Positions 52,504 through 61,855 of a DNA stretch of 64,000 nucleotides are shown here, one piece after another. Each line of letters opens with the position of its first letter. Position 1 is the first letter of the stretch. The stretch is from Idiomarina sp. GTDB lineage: Bacteria; Pseudomonadota; Gammaproteobacteria; Enterobacterales; Alteromonadaceae. The position numbers were made by a program, and so were the translations under genes. The stretch spans positions 248,001 through 312,000 of the forward strand of contig JAFIFP010000009.1 of assembly GCA_020831965.1 (NCBI GenBank), read 5' to 3'. Under the pieces are notes generated by a model. That model made no database searches. It saw only the letters and a list, made by a program, of their open reading frames with translations, and was not told the origin of the DNA.

Positions 52504-53702
52504 TATAGAATCATCTCCGTAATCCGCAGCTCGATTTGTTGACGGTTTTCACGTTCAATCAAACGAGGCCGCGCTTCCATGTCGCCTTGACGTAACTCGA
52601 TGGTACCTGACGCAGTCACACGAGCGCCCACTAGCCAGTTACGAACACTCGAAAGCGTGCGGTCTGGTGTCATCGCATCATCGTCAGTTAACGTGACGGT
52701 AATTGGAAAGTCAGTAATTCGCTGGCGAGTAACTGCGATAGGCGCACGCTCCCCATCCGGGTCCCGCACAAAGACAAATAACGTCGCATTGAATGGTAAC
52801 TCATTGCGCATGGTTTCACTGATATCAACTGTAACAGTTAATGTCAGCACAGAGCCGTCTGCACGACCGCGTGCGTCTTCTAAGGACCCTTGAATTACCG
52901 CATAACGGGGATCTTGCTCGTCCATAATTTGGAGCGTCAATTCCCAAGCTTGAACCGCTTGATTGAAGTCACCCCGCTCATAAGCCACGACGCCTAATAA
53001 ACCGAGCGCTTCGGAGTTGGTGCGATCGCTTTCTAAAATTTGCCGAATAAAGCGTGCCGCACGAGCCAAATCTGGGTCACTGCCTGACATAATTAACGCC
53101 TGTGAATAGGCTAGCAAATTCCCCACATTGGTACTGTTGAGTTGACGTGAGCGCTCGAAAGCTTCGATGGCTTGGTCGGTTTGGCGTAATTGCATCATCA
53201 AACGACCATACAAGCTCCAAGCGCCCGCGTCGGGTTGCTCTTGTAAGCGTTGGCGTAGGCCTAAAGCGAACATCACGATCTCTTGCGTCTCGGCAGCTTC
53301 TCCACTGTTACTCAAAAGCCGACGACTGCGCTCTTCGAGTTCAGCACGGGCTTGGTCTGCTTGGCGTTGTTGTTGCCAAGAACCATCGGCAATATAGATC
53401 CCGCCCGCCGCAACCACCAGCACCACGGCAATCCACCAAACGTTGGCAGGCTTCATTTCCACCTTTTCGTCGGGATCATGCACGTCGGTAACAAAGCTTT
53501 TCTGTAATTCGCGCTGCGCGTTAGCAAGGTCTTTCTGACTCAACAAACCTTGCGCTAAGTCTTCTTCAATTTCCTCAAGACGCGACTCATAAACTTCTTT
53601 GTTGGCCTGTAGAGTCGACCAAGTGGACAACTGCTGCCGCCTCGCTACGAAAAGTAACGCCACAGCTACCAGCATTAGAACCACTAAAATCACATACCAC
53701 AT
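52503..53702 (-). CDS. ccmI: Cytochrome c biogenesis protein CcmI
   Basis: 399-residue protein: N-terminal hydrophobic helices (about 1-20 and 93-108) separated by a charged cytoplasmic region (EVYESRLEEIEEDLAQGLLSQ), then a periplasmic TPR region (WSLYGRLMMQLRQTDQAIEAFERS, near 160-270), and a C-terminal beta-rich part (VTVTLTDDDAMTPDRTLSS). It holds apocytochrome c for heme ligation. Gene follows ccmH by 8 bases. Confidence 0.9.
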   Translation of the reverse strand: MWYVILVVLMLVAVALLFVARRQQLSTWSTLQANKEVYESRLEEIEEDLAQGLLSQKDLANAQRELQKSFVTDVHDPDEKVEMKPANVWWIAVVLVVAAGGIYIADGSWQQQRQADQARAELEERSRRLLSNSGEAAETQEIVMFALGLRQRLQEQPDAGAWSLYGRLMMQLRQTDQAIEAFERSRQLNSTNVGNLLAYSQALIMSGSDPDLARAARFIRQILESDRTNSEALGLLGVVAYERGDFNQAVQAWELTLQIMDEQDPRYAVIQGSLEDARGRADGSVLTLTVTVDISETMRNELPFNATLFVFVRDPDGERAPIAVTRQRITDFPITVTLTDDDAMTPDRTLSSVRNWLVGARVTASGTIELRQGDMEARPRLIERENRQQIELRITEMIL

Positions 53703-53710
53703 TCGCTTGT

Positions 53711-54193
53711 CTACTCCTTACGGTCGCTGTTGAGCACTTCGGCCAAACGCGCCGCTTCTTCTTCCGAGAGCTCAGATTCTTCGTCTTTCTGCGTGCGCAC
53801 TTGCACTAACACCACAATGACACCTAAGACAATGACCAGTGCTGGCCCCACCCACAGCACAATGGTGCTGGCATTAACAGGCGGACGATAATGCACAAAG
53901 TCGCCGTAGCGCACCTTCATAAAGTCGATGATTTCTGCTTGGCTCTGGCCTTCCATAATCATTTGATACACGCGCTGACGCATGTCCATTGCCAGCGGCG
54001 CGTCCGAGTCGGCAATGGACTGGTTCTGACATTTCGGACAACGCAGTTCACGCGTGAGCTGGTTAAACTTACGCTCTTGCTCAGCCGTTTCGAATTCATA
54101 AAACTCGGCAGCGGGACTGGCGGCGAGCGGGGATAAAGCGCCCCACAACAAGGCGGCAGCAAGCGCATAAGCACAAAGCATGAAGTAACGCAT
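53711..54193 (-). CDS. ccmH: Cytochrome c biogenesis protein CcmH
   Basis: 160-residue thiol-disulfide protein of the heme lyase: signal peptide, LRCPKCQNQSIADSDAPLAMDMR with the active LRCxxC motif (about 52-57), VRYGDFVHYRPP, and one C-terminal membrane helix (about 103-123). Reduces the CxxCH motif of apocytochromes. Overlaps ccmG by one base. Confidence 0.95.
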   Translation of the reverse strand: MRYFMLCAYALAAALLWGALSPLAASPAAEFYEFETAEQERKFNQLTRELRCPKCQNQSIADSDAPLAMDMRQRVYQMIMEGQSQAEIIDFMKVRYGDFVHYRPPVNASTIVLWVGPALVIVLGVIVVLVQVRTQKDEESELSEEEAARLAEVLNSDRKE

Positions 54194-54750
54194 TAACGCT
54201 CTCCTTGCTCATAAAGGCTGTAATACACCGGCCCAACTTCGTCGCGCCAGACACGCTCGTTCAAGTCGCCTACATGGCGATAGCGAATGATGCCTTCAGC
54301 GTCGATCACAAAGGTTTCCGGTGCGCCATAAACACCTAAATCCAAAGCAAGTAAGCCGGTTTGGTCAAACAAATTGATTTCATAAGGGTCGCCCAAGTCC
54401 TGCAGCCAATTGACTGCCGCAGCCCGCGAGTCGTCCTTGTAATTCAGACCAATAATGTACACGTTCTCTTCGGCACGCAGCTTATTGAGAAAAGTATGTT
54501 CCGCGTAGCAGGTCGGGCACCATGTGGCCCAGACATTGAGCAACATGGGCTTGCCGCCGACAATGCTTTGATTGTGGGAGCGGTCTGGGCTGTAGAGATC
54601 CGGTAGTTCAAAGTTGGGAACATGCCGACCTACGAGCGCAGAGTCCAAACGCGTCGGATCCGAAAACAAACCAGTAAATAAGAACACACCCATGCCTAAA
54701 AACAGGAACAGGGGCGTTAAAAACGCGAGTAAGCGAAGTTTTGGATTCAT
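54193..54750 (-). CDS. ccmG: Thioredoxin-like thiol reductase CcmG (DsbE)
   Basis: 185-residue membrane-anchored periplasmic thioredoxin-fold protein: N-terminal helix LAFLTPLFLFLGMGVFLFTG, and active site NVWATWCPTCYAEH (Cys-Pro-Thr-Cys). Keeps apocytochrome cysteines reduced with CcmH. Overlaps the ccmF stop region by 4 bases. Confidence 0.95.
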   Translation of the reverse strand: MNPKLRLLAFLTPLFLFLGMGVFLFTGLFSDPTRLDSALVGRHVPNFELPDLYSPDRSHNQSIVGGKPMLLNVWATWCPTCYAEHTFLNKLRAEENVYIIGLNYKDDSRAAAVNWLQDLGDPYEINLFDQTGLLALDLGVYGAPETFVIDAEGIIRYRHVGDLNERVWRDEVGPVYYSLYEQGER

Positions 54751-56738
54751 GCACTTCCCTCCCCAGTTACATTCCCTGTTACATTCCCTGTTACTTTTGG
54801 ACGCTTTTTCTTCAACCGATAGCGTTTATCTGACGCGGACAAAATACCACCGAACGCCATAATAATCGCCCCCATCCAAATCCATCGAACGAAGGGTTTA
54901 ATGTGAATCCGCACAGCCCAACTGCCGTCGCCAAGTTCTTCACCCATGGCAACATAAAGGTCTCGCCACGGATTCACCTGCAAGCCTGTTTGCGTCATGA
55001 TTTGACGTTGAATGGTATAGAAACGTTTCTCGCTCACCACTTCACCAATCCGGCGATTGTCGCGAGTGATTTCAAACACCGCAGCGTCACTGACCCAGTT
55101 CGGGCCGATCCGATCTTCCAAGGTCTTAAACTCGAAGCTGTATTTACCTTCGGTGAAAGTGTCGCCTGGTGCCATGCGCACGGTGCGCTCTACTTCGTAG
55201 TTCTGCACCAGCGCAACGCCAATAATCATGACCGCAAAGCCAACGTGACCCAGCACCATACCCCAGTGACTACGACCGAGTTTTACCATAGCCGGCAGCT
55301 TGTGCTCCCGCTGTGCCACGCGCATCCGGAGCTCTTCCACTGTGCCCCAAAGCACCCAGAAGGCTAGGATCAGACCGAGCACTGCCAAGCCTGACACGAC
55401 TTCGGCAAAAATCAGCGGCAGCACAAAGGCGAGAATGACAGCCACGCCCAGCATTTGTAGCATAGGCACTTTCAGCTCGCCGATTTTCTGACGACGCCAA
55501 CGCACCAAGGGTGCAATCCCAAGCATTAAGGCAAATGGGATGGTGAGCCACATAAAGACCATGTCGAAGAAGGGTTCGCCCACCGAGATAGAACCTAATC
55601 CGAGTTCCTGATGGACCAACGGCAATAAGGTACCGATGAGCACCACCACAGTGGCCGTAACCAGCAAAATATTATTCCCAAGCAACATAACTTCGCGAGA
55701 CATTAAGTCATAACGCGTGTGGCTGACGACTTTCGATGCCCGTAGCGCGTAAAGCAGTAATGAGCAGGTAATCAAGACACCAAGGAAACTTAATAGGAAT
55801 AAGCCTCGTGTGGGGTCACTGGCAAACGCATGCACGGAAACTAGTACTCCGGAGCGCACCAAGAAGGTACCGAGCAAACTTAAACTAAAGCCGGCAATGG
55901 CTAATAAGACGGTCCAGCTTTTGAACGTGCCGCGTTTTTCTGTAACTGCCAACGAGTGAATTAGTGCTGTGGCAATCAGCCACGGCATGAAGCTGGCGTT
56001 TTCAACAGGATCCCAGAACCACCAACCGCCCCAACCAAGCTCGTAGTATGCCCACCAGCTACCGACCATGATGCCGAGAGTTAGGAACACCCACGCGGCT
56101 AAGGTCCACGGACGCGACCAGCGCGCCCAGGCAGAATCTAAACGACCACCCATCAGCGCCGCTATTGCGAAGGCAAAGGCCACCGACAAGCCCACATAGC
56201 CAAAATACAGCAAGGGTGGGTGAATAATCATGCCTGGATCTTGCAGCAAGGGGTTCATGTCGGCGCCGTCCACCGGAATCAATGGCAGGGTGCGATCGAA
56301 AGGGTTAGAGGTCATCAACATGAACAAATAGAAGCCGACACCAATCATCCCCATCACCGCCAAAACTCGCGCGGCGAAGGTAAGTGGTAAGCGCTGCGAG
56401 AATACGGCTAACGCAGCAGCCCAAGCGGCTTGCACGAGCATCCACAGCAGGAACGAACCTTCGTGCGAGCTCCATACTGCAGTAATACGGTAGTACCAAG
56501 GCAATAAGGTACTGGAGTTGTTGGCGACATAAGCGATAGAGAAGTCACCAACTAAAAAGCCCCACGTGAGTGCAATGTAGGAAATGAGCGTGAAGCCGAA
56601 CATGCCATAGGTTAACGGCCGCGCTAACGACATTTGCCCACCGTGACCACGATGCACGCCAATCAGCGGGACAATGGCCAAGAGTAATGAGAACGCAAAG
56701 GCGATCGCGAGGGTGAGGTGTCCAATCTCAGAGATCAT
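54747..56738 (-). CDS. ccmF: Heme lyase subunit CcmF
   Basis: 663-residue polytopic protein with about 15 membrane helices, the WWD heme-handling motif [19 protein letters not shown], and conserved periplasmic histidines. It couples heme from CcmE to apocytochrome. The start at ATG 56738 ([11 protein letters not shown]) is the homologous one; the open frame to 56858 covers the end of ccmE. The last residues repeat [12 protein letters not shown] from a 12-base repeat (54766-54794), an unusual tail. Confidence 0.95.
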   Translation of the reverse strand: MISEIGHLTLAIAFAFSLLLAIVPLIGVHRGHGGQMSLARPLTYGMFGFTLISYIALTWGFLVGDFSIAYVANNSSTLLPWYYRITAVWSSHEGSFLLWMLVQAAWAAALAVFSQRLPLTFAARVLAVMGMIGVGFYLFMLMTSNPFDRTLPLIPVDGADMNPLLQDPGMIIHPPLLYFGYVGLSVAFAFAIAALMGGRLDSAWARWSRPWTLAAWVFLTLGIMVGSWWAYYELGWGGWWFWDPVENASFMPWLIATALIHSLAVTEKRGTFKSWTVLLAIAGFSLSLLGTFLVRSGVLVSVHAFASDPTRGLFLLSFLGVLITCSLLLYALRASKVVSHTRYDLMSREVMLLGNNILLVTATVVVLIGTLLPLVHQELGLGSISVGEPFFDMVFMWLTIPFALMLGIAPLVRWRRQKIGELKVPMLQMLGVAVILAFVLPLIFAEVVSGLAVLGLILAFWVLWGTVEELRMRVAQREHKLPAMVKLGRSHWGMVLGHVGFAVMIIGVALVQNYEVERTVRMAPGDTFTEGKYSFEFKTLEDRIGPNWVSDAAVFEITRDNRRIGEVVSEKRFYTIQRQIMTQTGLQVNPWRDLYVAMGEELGDGSWAVRIHIKPFVRWIWMGAIIMAFGGILSASDKRYRLKKKRPKVTGNVTGNVTGEGSA

Positions 56739-57297
56739 AGTTATACCCCGTTGAGTTATAGCCGTTGTTTTCTTGCTCTTCTTCTTGCTCTTCGTCGCGA
56801 CTGTCTTTGTCACGATTGTAATCAGCGTTCTGCCACTGCGAAGGCGGCACGTGCTCAATACCTTTCAAGATGCGCGCAAGCTCTGCCGGCATATATTCTT
56901 CGTCATGGCGTGCAAGCACTTCACTGGCCAAGATGCGGTCTGGCGCAACTAAAACGCCCTGCGCCACGATGCCCTGCCCTTCGCGGAATAAGTCCGGCAA
57001 GATGCCTTCATACTCAACGGTGATTTCTGCCGGACCTAAATCGATCAGGTTGAAAGACACTCGTAAGGTGTCGCCATGGCGCTGAACCGAGCCGGGTACT
57101 ACAAGACCGCCGACGCGCATGCGTTGACCGACTTCGGGCAACACTTTAGCGTCGCCTCGACCTTCCACGATCTCGGTTGGGGTGTAGAACAGGTTAATCT
57201 GATTCGACAGTGCGTATAAAACCAACCCGGTTACCATGGCCGCGGCCAATACAATCACGCTGGTCAGCGCGAGTCTTTTCTTACGTCTAGGGTTCAT
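56728..57297 (-). CDS. ccmE: Heme chaperone CcmE
   Basis: 189-residue membrane-anchored OB-fold chaperone: N-terminal helix [20 protein letters not shown] and [21 protein letters not shown]. The heme-binding histidine is in [10 protein letters not shown] (about 128-137). It receives heme from CcmABCD and gives it to CcmF. The tail is extended and polar (about 45 residues past the site). It overlaps ccmF by 11 bases and starts 4 bases inside ccmD. Confidence 0.95.
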   Translation of the reverse strand: MNPRRKKRLALTSVIVLAAAMVTGLVLYALSNQINLFYTPTEIVEGRGDAKVLPEVGQRMRVGGLVVPGSVQRHGDTLRVSFNLIDLGPAEITVEYEGILPDLFREGQGIVAQGVLVAPDRILASEVLARHDEEYMPAELARILKGIEHVPPSQWQNADYNRDKDSRDEEQEEEQENNGYNSTGYNYDL

Positions 57298-57503
57298 GAT
57301 TCACTACTACTTCTCTGCTTTGCCCGTTGAATTCGTTCCGCACGTGCTTGTTGTGCACGAGCCTCTTTAATTAATTTTTGGCGCACCATGACTGCTTCGA
57401 GCGCGAGTAAACCGAGCGCGAAAAAGGTGACGAAGAAGGCGCTCCAAACATAGAGGCCATAGCCTCCCATGTCGATAAATGCACTGAAACTGTCAAACTG
57501 CAT
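57294..57503 (-). CDS. ccmD: CcmD heme exporter subunit
   Basis: 69-residue single-helix membrane protein: [30 protein letters not shown], then a basic coiled tail ([12 protein letters not shown]-like). The GGYGxYVW motif is typical. Stabilises release of holo-CcmE. Lies between ccmC and ccmE. Confidence 0.9.
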   Translation of the reverse strand: MQFDSFSAFIDMGGYGLYVWSAFFVTFFALGLLALEAVMVRQKLIKEARAQQARAERIQRAKQRSSSES

Positions 57504-57515
57504 AGTGGCTCTCCG

Positions 57516-58277
57516 TTAAGTCTTCGAGCTGTTTTTCAACAGCAACGCTTGGGCCCAAGGGCGACGTACTTCGCGCTTCAGAATCTCATTGTTCAAGCGC
57601 ATGACCACCAAAGCGCTTGAGACCAAGAGGAAGGCGAGCAAGCTGATGTAGAGCGGCCATGCCATCTCTGGCGCAATGCTCGGCTTCTCGAGACGAGTGA
57701 CGGCGCGAGTAATAGTGGATTGCTGGTGCAAGGTGTTCCACCAGTACACGGAAAAATGAATGATCGGAATGTTCACCACGCCGATGAGTGCAAGAACACT
57801 GGCCGCCTTGGCACCGGCGCGCTCGTCTTCAAATGCGGCGTACAGCGCTAATACGCCGAGGTATAAGAATAAGAGAATTAGCTGAGCGGTGAGGCGCGCG
57901 TCCCAAATCCACCATGTGCCCCACATGGGCTGACCCCAAACGGCACCGGTAAATAATGAAATAAAAGTGAGTACCGCGCCTACCGGGGCAATGGCGAGCA
58001 AGGCCCACTCCGCGGTGCGAATTTGCCATACCAGCACAATCAAGCCAGCGATGGCCATGCCCATGTAGAAGCCCATGGACCACAACGCAGAAGGAACATG
58101 GACGAAGATAATGCGGTAGCTGTCGAACTGTTGGTAGTCAGGCGGCGCGAAAGCCAAGCCCCAAACAGCACCAATCACCAACAGGATCAGGCCTGGTACA
58201 GCTAGCCACGGCAGAATGCGCTGATTCAGCTGATAGGTTGCTTCTGGTTTTGCATAAGGGTGTAACCAACGCCACAT
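57516..58277 (-). CDS. ccmC: Heme delivery protein CcmC
   Basis: 253-residue six-helix membrane protein with the WWD domain GQPMWGTWWIWDARLT (about 124-139) and periplasmic histidines for heme. Presents heme to CcmE. Two bases after ccmB and 12 before ccmD. Confidence 0.95.
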   Translation of the reverse strand: MWRWLHPYAKPEATYQLNQRILPWLAVPGLILLVIGAVWGLAFAPPDYQQFDSYRIIFVHVPSALWSMGFYMGMAIAGLIVLVWQIRTAEWALLAIAPVGAVLTFISLFTGAVWGQPMWGTWWIWDARLTAQLILLFLYLGVLALYAAFEDERAGAKAASVLALIGVVNIPIIHFSVYWWNTLHQQSTITRAVTRLEKPSIAPEMAWPLYISLLAFLLVSSALVVMRLNNEILKREVRRPWAQALLLKNSSKT

Positions 58278-58278
58278 A

Positions 58279-58962
58279 TTAATTTACACTCACTCGTAAG
58301 GCTGCATGTACAGCAAAGGGTGACAACGCCACGGTCATAACTAAAATGGCCGCCATAAAGGCCAACGGCGCCACCGGTGAAAGTCCGGTCGCTGCTGCTT
58401 CAATGGCCGCTGTTGCAAAAATAAGCAGCGGAATCAGCAGTGGCAGCAGCAACAAACTCAACAACGCACCGCCCTTATTCAGGCTTACGGTCAGTGCCAC
58501 ACCAATAGCACCAACGCTACTTAATACGGGCGTTCCGAGCAAAAGGGTCAACCATAATGTTGCCCATGCCTCGAAAGGCAAATTCAACAAAAGTGCCAAA
58601 AATGGCGCCAAAATGAGTAGCGGCAACGCGGTAACCAGCCAATGCACCGCCATTTTTGCCAATACGGCCCATTCGACCGCCATAGGCATCAGCAACATCT
58701 GCTCGAGCGTACCGTCCCGGAAGTCGTCGCGGAACAAGCGTTCAAGCCCCAGCAGCGCCGATAAGAGCGCCGACACCCAAATAACGCCTGGCGCTATCCG
58801 GCTCAGAATTTCTGGCCCCGGCCCCACACCGAGTGGAAACAAGGTGATAACCACCAACAAGAACAATACCGGGTTGAGTAAGTCACTGCGTTGGCGCAGT
58901 GCTACTCGCAGATCCCGGCGAATGACCGCGCGCATTTGCGCGCCTACCGATACACCGGCCAT
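58279..58962 (-). CDS. ccmB: Heme exporter permease CcmB
   Basis: 227-residue permease with about six helices; RRDLRVALRQRSDLLNPVLFLLVVITLFPLGVGP at the N-terminus and the LERLFRDDFRDGTLEQMLLMP motif are characteristic. Forms the transporter with CcmA. Overlaps ccmA by one base. Confidence 0.95.
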   Translation of the reverse strand: MAGVSVGAQMRAVIRRDLRVALRQRSDLLNPVLFLLVVITLFPLGVGPGPEILSRIAPGVIWVSALLSALLGLERLFRDDFRDGTLEQMLLMPMAVEWAVLAKMAVHWLVTALPLLILAPFLALLLNLPFEAWATLWLTLLLGTPVLSSVGAIGVALTVSLNKGGALLSLLLLPLLIPLLIFATAAIEAAATGLSPVAPLAFMAAILVMTVALSPFAVHAALRVSVN

Positions 58963-59591
58963 TAGTGCTGATACCTCAACATCAGGCTATGTACCTGCAC
59001 GGGCTGGTCATTGAGTGGCTGATGTGACGTTAAAATGACCGCACCTTGGCTCGCTAAATGTTCGCCAATGCGCTGGTGTAACAGCGCTATACCGTCGACA
59101 TCGAGTGAGGTGAAGGGTTCATCGAGAATCCAGATTGTGGCATTCGTTAGCCATAGGCGGGCGAGCGCAATACGACGCTGCTGACCAGCTGAAAGCCGCT
59201 GCGCAGGAATGTCCTCAAGCCCGACCAAGCCGACCTTTTCGAGTAACTCATAAGGCGGCGCTGTGAGCGGTTGACCTTGCACGGCGGCGTAGTATTCAAG
59301 ATTTTCGATAGCGGTTAGTTCAGGTTTAACGGCCGCTTTGTGACCAATGAAGAGTAAGTCTTGGTGGAAAGCTTCGCGGCAGTCTTCAATTCGCTCGCCT
59401 TGAAAACACACAGTGCCGGACTCTGCGGGCAAGAGACCTGCAAGGATCCGCAGAAAGCTCGATTTACCCGCACCATTCGGGCCTTGGATTTGCCAGAGTT
59501 CGCCTGCGTTCAGGGTCAGGGCTAGATCGCTAAATAGCGTGCGCTCGCCACGGACTGAAACCACCCCTTTCGCTTCCAACAATAGGCTCAT
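58962..59591 (-). CDS. ccmA: Heme exporter ATPase CcmA
   Basis: 209-residue ABC ATPase: Walker A GPNGAGKSSFLRIL (about 36-49), signature LSAGQQRRIALARLWL, Walker B IWILDEPFTSLD. Energises release of holo-CcmE. The start at ATG 59591 with an AGGGAG site is chosen over an upstream in-frame ATG. First gene of the nine-gene ccm run that continues without a break into mlaA. Confidence 0.95.
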   Translation of the reverse strand: MSLLLEAKGVVSVRGERTLFSDLALTLNAGELWQIQGPNGAGKSSFLRILAGLLPAESGTVCFQGERIEDCREAFHQDLLFIGHKAAVKPELTAIENLEYYAAVQGQPLTAPPYELLEKVGLVGLEDIPAQRLSAGQQRRIALARLWLTNATIWILDEPFTSLDVDGIALLHQRIGEHLASQGAVILTSHQPLNDQPVQVHSLMLRYQH

Positions 59592-59706
59592 AAGCTCCCT
59601 TGGACTACGGACAGTGTTGCTCGAATAAACGGCGGATATCTTAACATAAATTGGCCGAAATCCGCGACTGAAACCGTGCCACTTTACAGCGAAAAGCCGG
59701 ACGGGC

Positions 59707-60672
59707 ATGATGCCTTGTATGGACAAATTATCCGCCGCCGAAACCAGAACCCTGTTACGTCAGCTATTACAGCTGCCGCCGGCGCAATTGACCGCGGCAC
59801 AGCCGACGGCTCGTGCAGCAAGCGAAGTCATACAAATCCAAGTTCCACCTGCACTAAGGCAAATCTTGGCGCAAGCCACACCGCCCTCTCAAGCCTTACA
59901 AAGTTTAATGCAACTGCGAGAACAAGCTGATTTGCCGGCGCCGCTGCGCAGCTTAATTGAGCGGGTGATTGACCGCGCACAAGGCCCCTCCGTAAACGCA
60001 GTAACGCCGGCACTGGTGAGCCAATGGTTCGGCATGAATCCCGCCGCCGCATTGACAAGCGGGCGTGTGAGCATGGATGCAGGATGGCTGCAGCAGGCTC
60101 TCCCTATGCTCTTGCTATTGTTGCGGCCGAGTACCGCAAATGGTCGCGCGCCCTCTACGCCCTTGGCACAGGCGATTGGGCAATTGCTCGGTAATCCCAC
60201 CATGAATGCAAGTTTGCTCCAGACCCTGCGGGACTTGCAGGGAGCGCTACAAAATGTCCGATTGAGCCAGATTGTCTTTGCCGATAGTGCGGGGCGCCAA
60301 GAACCCGACTATTACCTGACCTTGCCCTGGCGCTTAGGTGACGACATACATCCACTTGAGTTGCTGCTAAAGCGGCGCCGTCGCGATGCAGAGAATGAAG
60401 AGTCCGAAGAGCTTTGGGTACTGACCATGCGCTTAATGATTGAGCGCATTGGGCCCGTGCTAGCCCGTGTGCGCTGGGACGGCAGCGAAGCCCAAGTCAT
60501 GATTTACACCGACAACGATGCTGCGAGTCGCTGGCTCAGTGGCCATGTGAATCGGTTGGAGCAGCAATTGCGCGACCAAGGGGTCGTGATCTCAGAGCTT
60601 GAAGTGCAAACTGGACGCATTCCCGCCTCTTTAGCCCCCGATCCTAATCAACTTATTCGGGTGCGCGTATGA
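59707..60672 (+). CDS. FliK-like flagellar hook-length control family protein
   Basis: 321-residue protein. A Gln/Ala/Pro-rich N-terminal half (LLRQLLQLPPAQLTAAQPTARAASEVIQ) precedes a folded C-terminal domain (about 195-321, YYLTLPWRLGDDIHPLELLL..., VRWDGSEAQVMIYTDNDAASRWLSGHVNRLEQQL), similar to the Flg_hook/FliK C-terminal domain. Overlaps the FlhB-like gene by 4 bases, so the pair is coupled; their association suggests an FliK-FlhB-type specificity switch. Several start ATGs compete (59707, 59710, 59719). Confidence 0.72.
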   Translation: MMPCMDKLSAAETRTLLRQLLQLPPAQLTAAQPTARAASEVIQIQVPPALRQILAQATPPSQALQSLMQLREQADLPAPLRSLIERVIDRAQGPSVNAVTPALVSQWFGMNPAAALTSGRVSMDAGWLQQALPMLLLLLRPSTANGRAPSTPLAQAIGQLLGNPTMNASLLQTLRDLQGALQNVRLSQIVFADSAGRQEPDYYLTLPWRLGDDIHPLELLLKRRRRDAENEESEELWVLTMRLMIERIGPVLARVRWDGSEAQVMIYTDNDAASRWLSGHVNRLEQQLRDQGVVISELEVQTGRIPASLAPDPNQLIRVRV

Positions 60673-60920
60673 AAGAGAAGAAAGCCATAGGGCTGCGCTA
60701 CGACGGCAAAGACGCCCCCACCGTTGTTTCCCGTGGCTTCGGCCCCCTTGCTGAGGAAATTATTGAGCTTGCCCGCGAAGCCGGCGTCCTCGTACACGAA
60801 GATCCCGAACTCGCCAACTTCCTCGCCAAACTTGAAGTCGGCGACGAAATCCCCAAAGAAATCTACACCATCATCGCCGAACTCATCGCCTTCGCCACCT
60901 GGCTCAACCTCAAAGCCTAG
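60669..60920 (+). CDS. FlhB C-terminal domain paralogue
   Basis: 83-residue protein equal to the cytoplasmic FlhB/EscU C-terminal domain after the autocleavage site: AIGLRYDGKDAPTVVSRGFGPLAEEIIELAREAGVLVHEDPELANFLAKLEVGDEIPKEIYTIIAELIAF. It lacks the membrane part and the NPTH sequence. Such stand-alone forms (FlhB2/FhlB) occur in some gammaproteobacteria and can substitute for the cleaved domain. The stop is immediately before the GGGGTCAGA repeat field. Confidence 0.88.
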   Translation: MKEKKAIGLRYDGKDAPTVVSRGFGPLAEEIIELAREAGVLVHEDPELANFLAKLEVGDEIPKEIYTIIAELIAFATWLNLKA

Positions 60921-60923
60921 ATT

Positions 60924-61331
60924 GGGGTCAGATGAACATTTTAGGCACTAAAAACCGTTTTTAAAGGCCTGCAGAGATGGGGGTCAGACCCTCTCACTTG
61001 GGGTCAGATGCATCTTTAATATGGCGATTTGTTATTTTTAAAGAGCTGCGGCGCTGTTGTTCTGACCCTCAACTTGCGAAGAATGCGGGTTTCAAGAGGG
61101 TCTGACCCCGATTTCAGTTGTTCTGACCCTGTTTTAGGTGGCGTATTTGCGGGTTTATTGGGGTGTAGAGGAAGGGGTCTGACCCCAAATTTTGGGGTCA
61201 GATGCATCTTTAACACGGAGATTTGTTATTTTTAAAGGGCTGCGGCGCTGTTGTTCTGACCCTCAACTTGCGAAGAATGCGGGTTTCAAGAGGGTCTGAC
61301 CCCGATTTCAGTTGTTCTGACCCTGTTTTAG
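60924..61331. repeat. GGGGTCAGA repeat field with a 138-bp direct duplication
   Basis: Many GGGGTCAGA or TCTGACCCC units. Two blocks of 138 bases, 61000-61137 and 61194-61331, agree except for about four bases, so they form a recent direct duplication. The first part (60924-60980) is related to the inverted copy beside pgi at 36262-36324. Bases 61332-61385 show nothing else. No gene of its own. Confidence 0.85.
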
Positions 61332-61385
61332 ACCCTGTTTTATGGACGCTGTTTTGTGGGGAGGGTGTTGGTTAATTTTGGTTTT

Positions 61386-61853
61386 TTACGATTTGCCGTA
61401 GAGGCTGACGACGAGTTCGGCTTCGGCGCGGGGGAGTTCGCAGGCTTCCATGATTTCTTCAATGGAGGCACCTTGCTGGACAAGTTTGGCGGCACGTTGA
61501 TAGAAGCGGCTTTCCGGGTCCTGATCTGCAACTTCCTGCACTGCACCTTGCAGACCAGCGAGTTGCTTCTCGAACTCTTCGCAGCGCTCAGTCAGAAAGT
61601 GAATGCGTTGTAACGCTGCATCGAAGCGGCTTTGCCAAGTTTCCTCTAGGGCTTCGAGTTGCTCCACAGTGACCGTATCCAAGGCAACAGTTTCGTCTTT
61701 GAGCGTGGGTTCCGCTCGACTCTGCTTCAGGATTTCTAATAATTTCAATTGCTCGCGATTATTCCGAACTTGCGCCAAAATAACGACAATGACGCCAGCA
61801 ATGGCTGCTAGCGCCAGACTTAGACTGATGTAGTTCGAGAGCAGAATTCCCAT
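61386..61853 (-). CDS. DUF2802 membrane protein of the chemotaxis operon
   Basis: 155-residue protein: one N-terminal helix (LSLALAAIAGVIVVILAQV), a coiled region (about 65-110, LEALEETWQSRFDAALQRIHFLTERCEEFEKQL) and a C-terminal DUF2802 helix-turn pattern (GASIEEIMEACELPRAEAELVVSLYG). Starts at ATG 61853, 2 bases after the cheW stop, so translation is coupled. Function unknown; consistently next to cheW in this group. Confidence 0.85.
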   Translation of the reverse strand: MGILLSNYISLSLALAAIAGVIVVILAQVRNNREQLKLLEILKQSRAEPTLKDETVALDTVTVEQLEALEETWQSRFDAALQRIHFLTERCEEFEKQLAGLQGAVQEVADQDPESRFYQRAAKLVQQGASIEEIMEACELPRAEAELVVSLYGKS

Positions 61854-61855
61854 AA

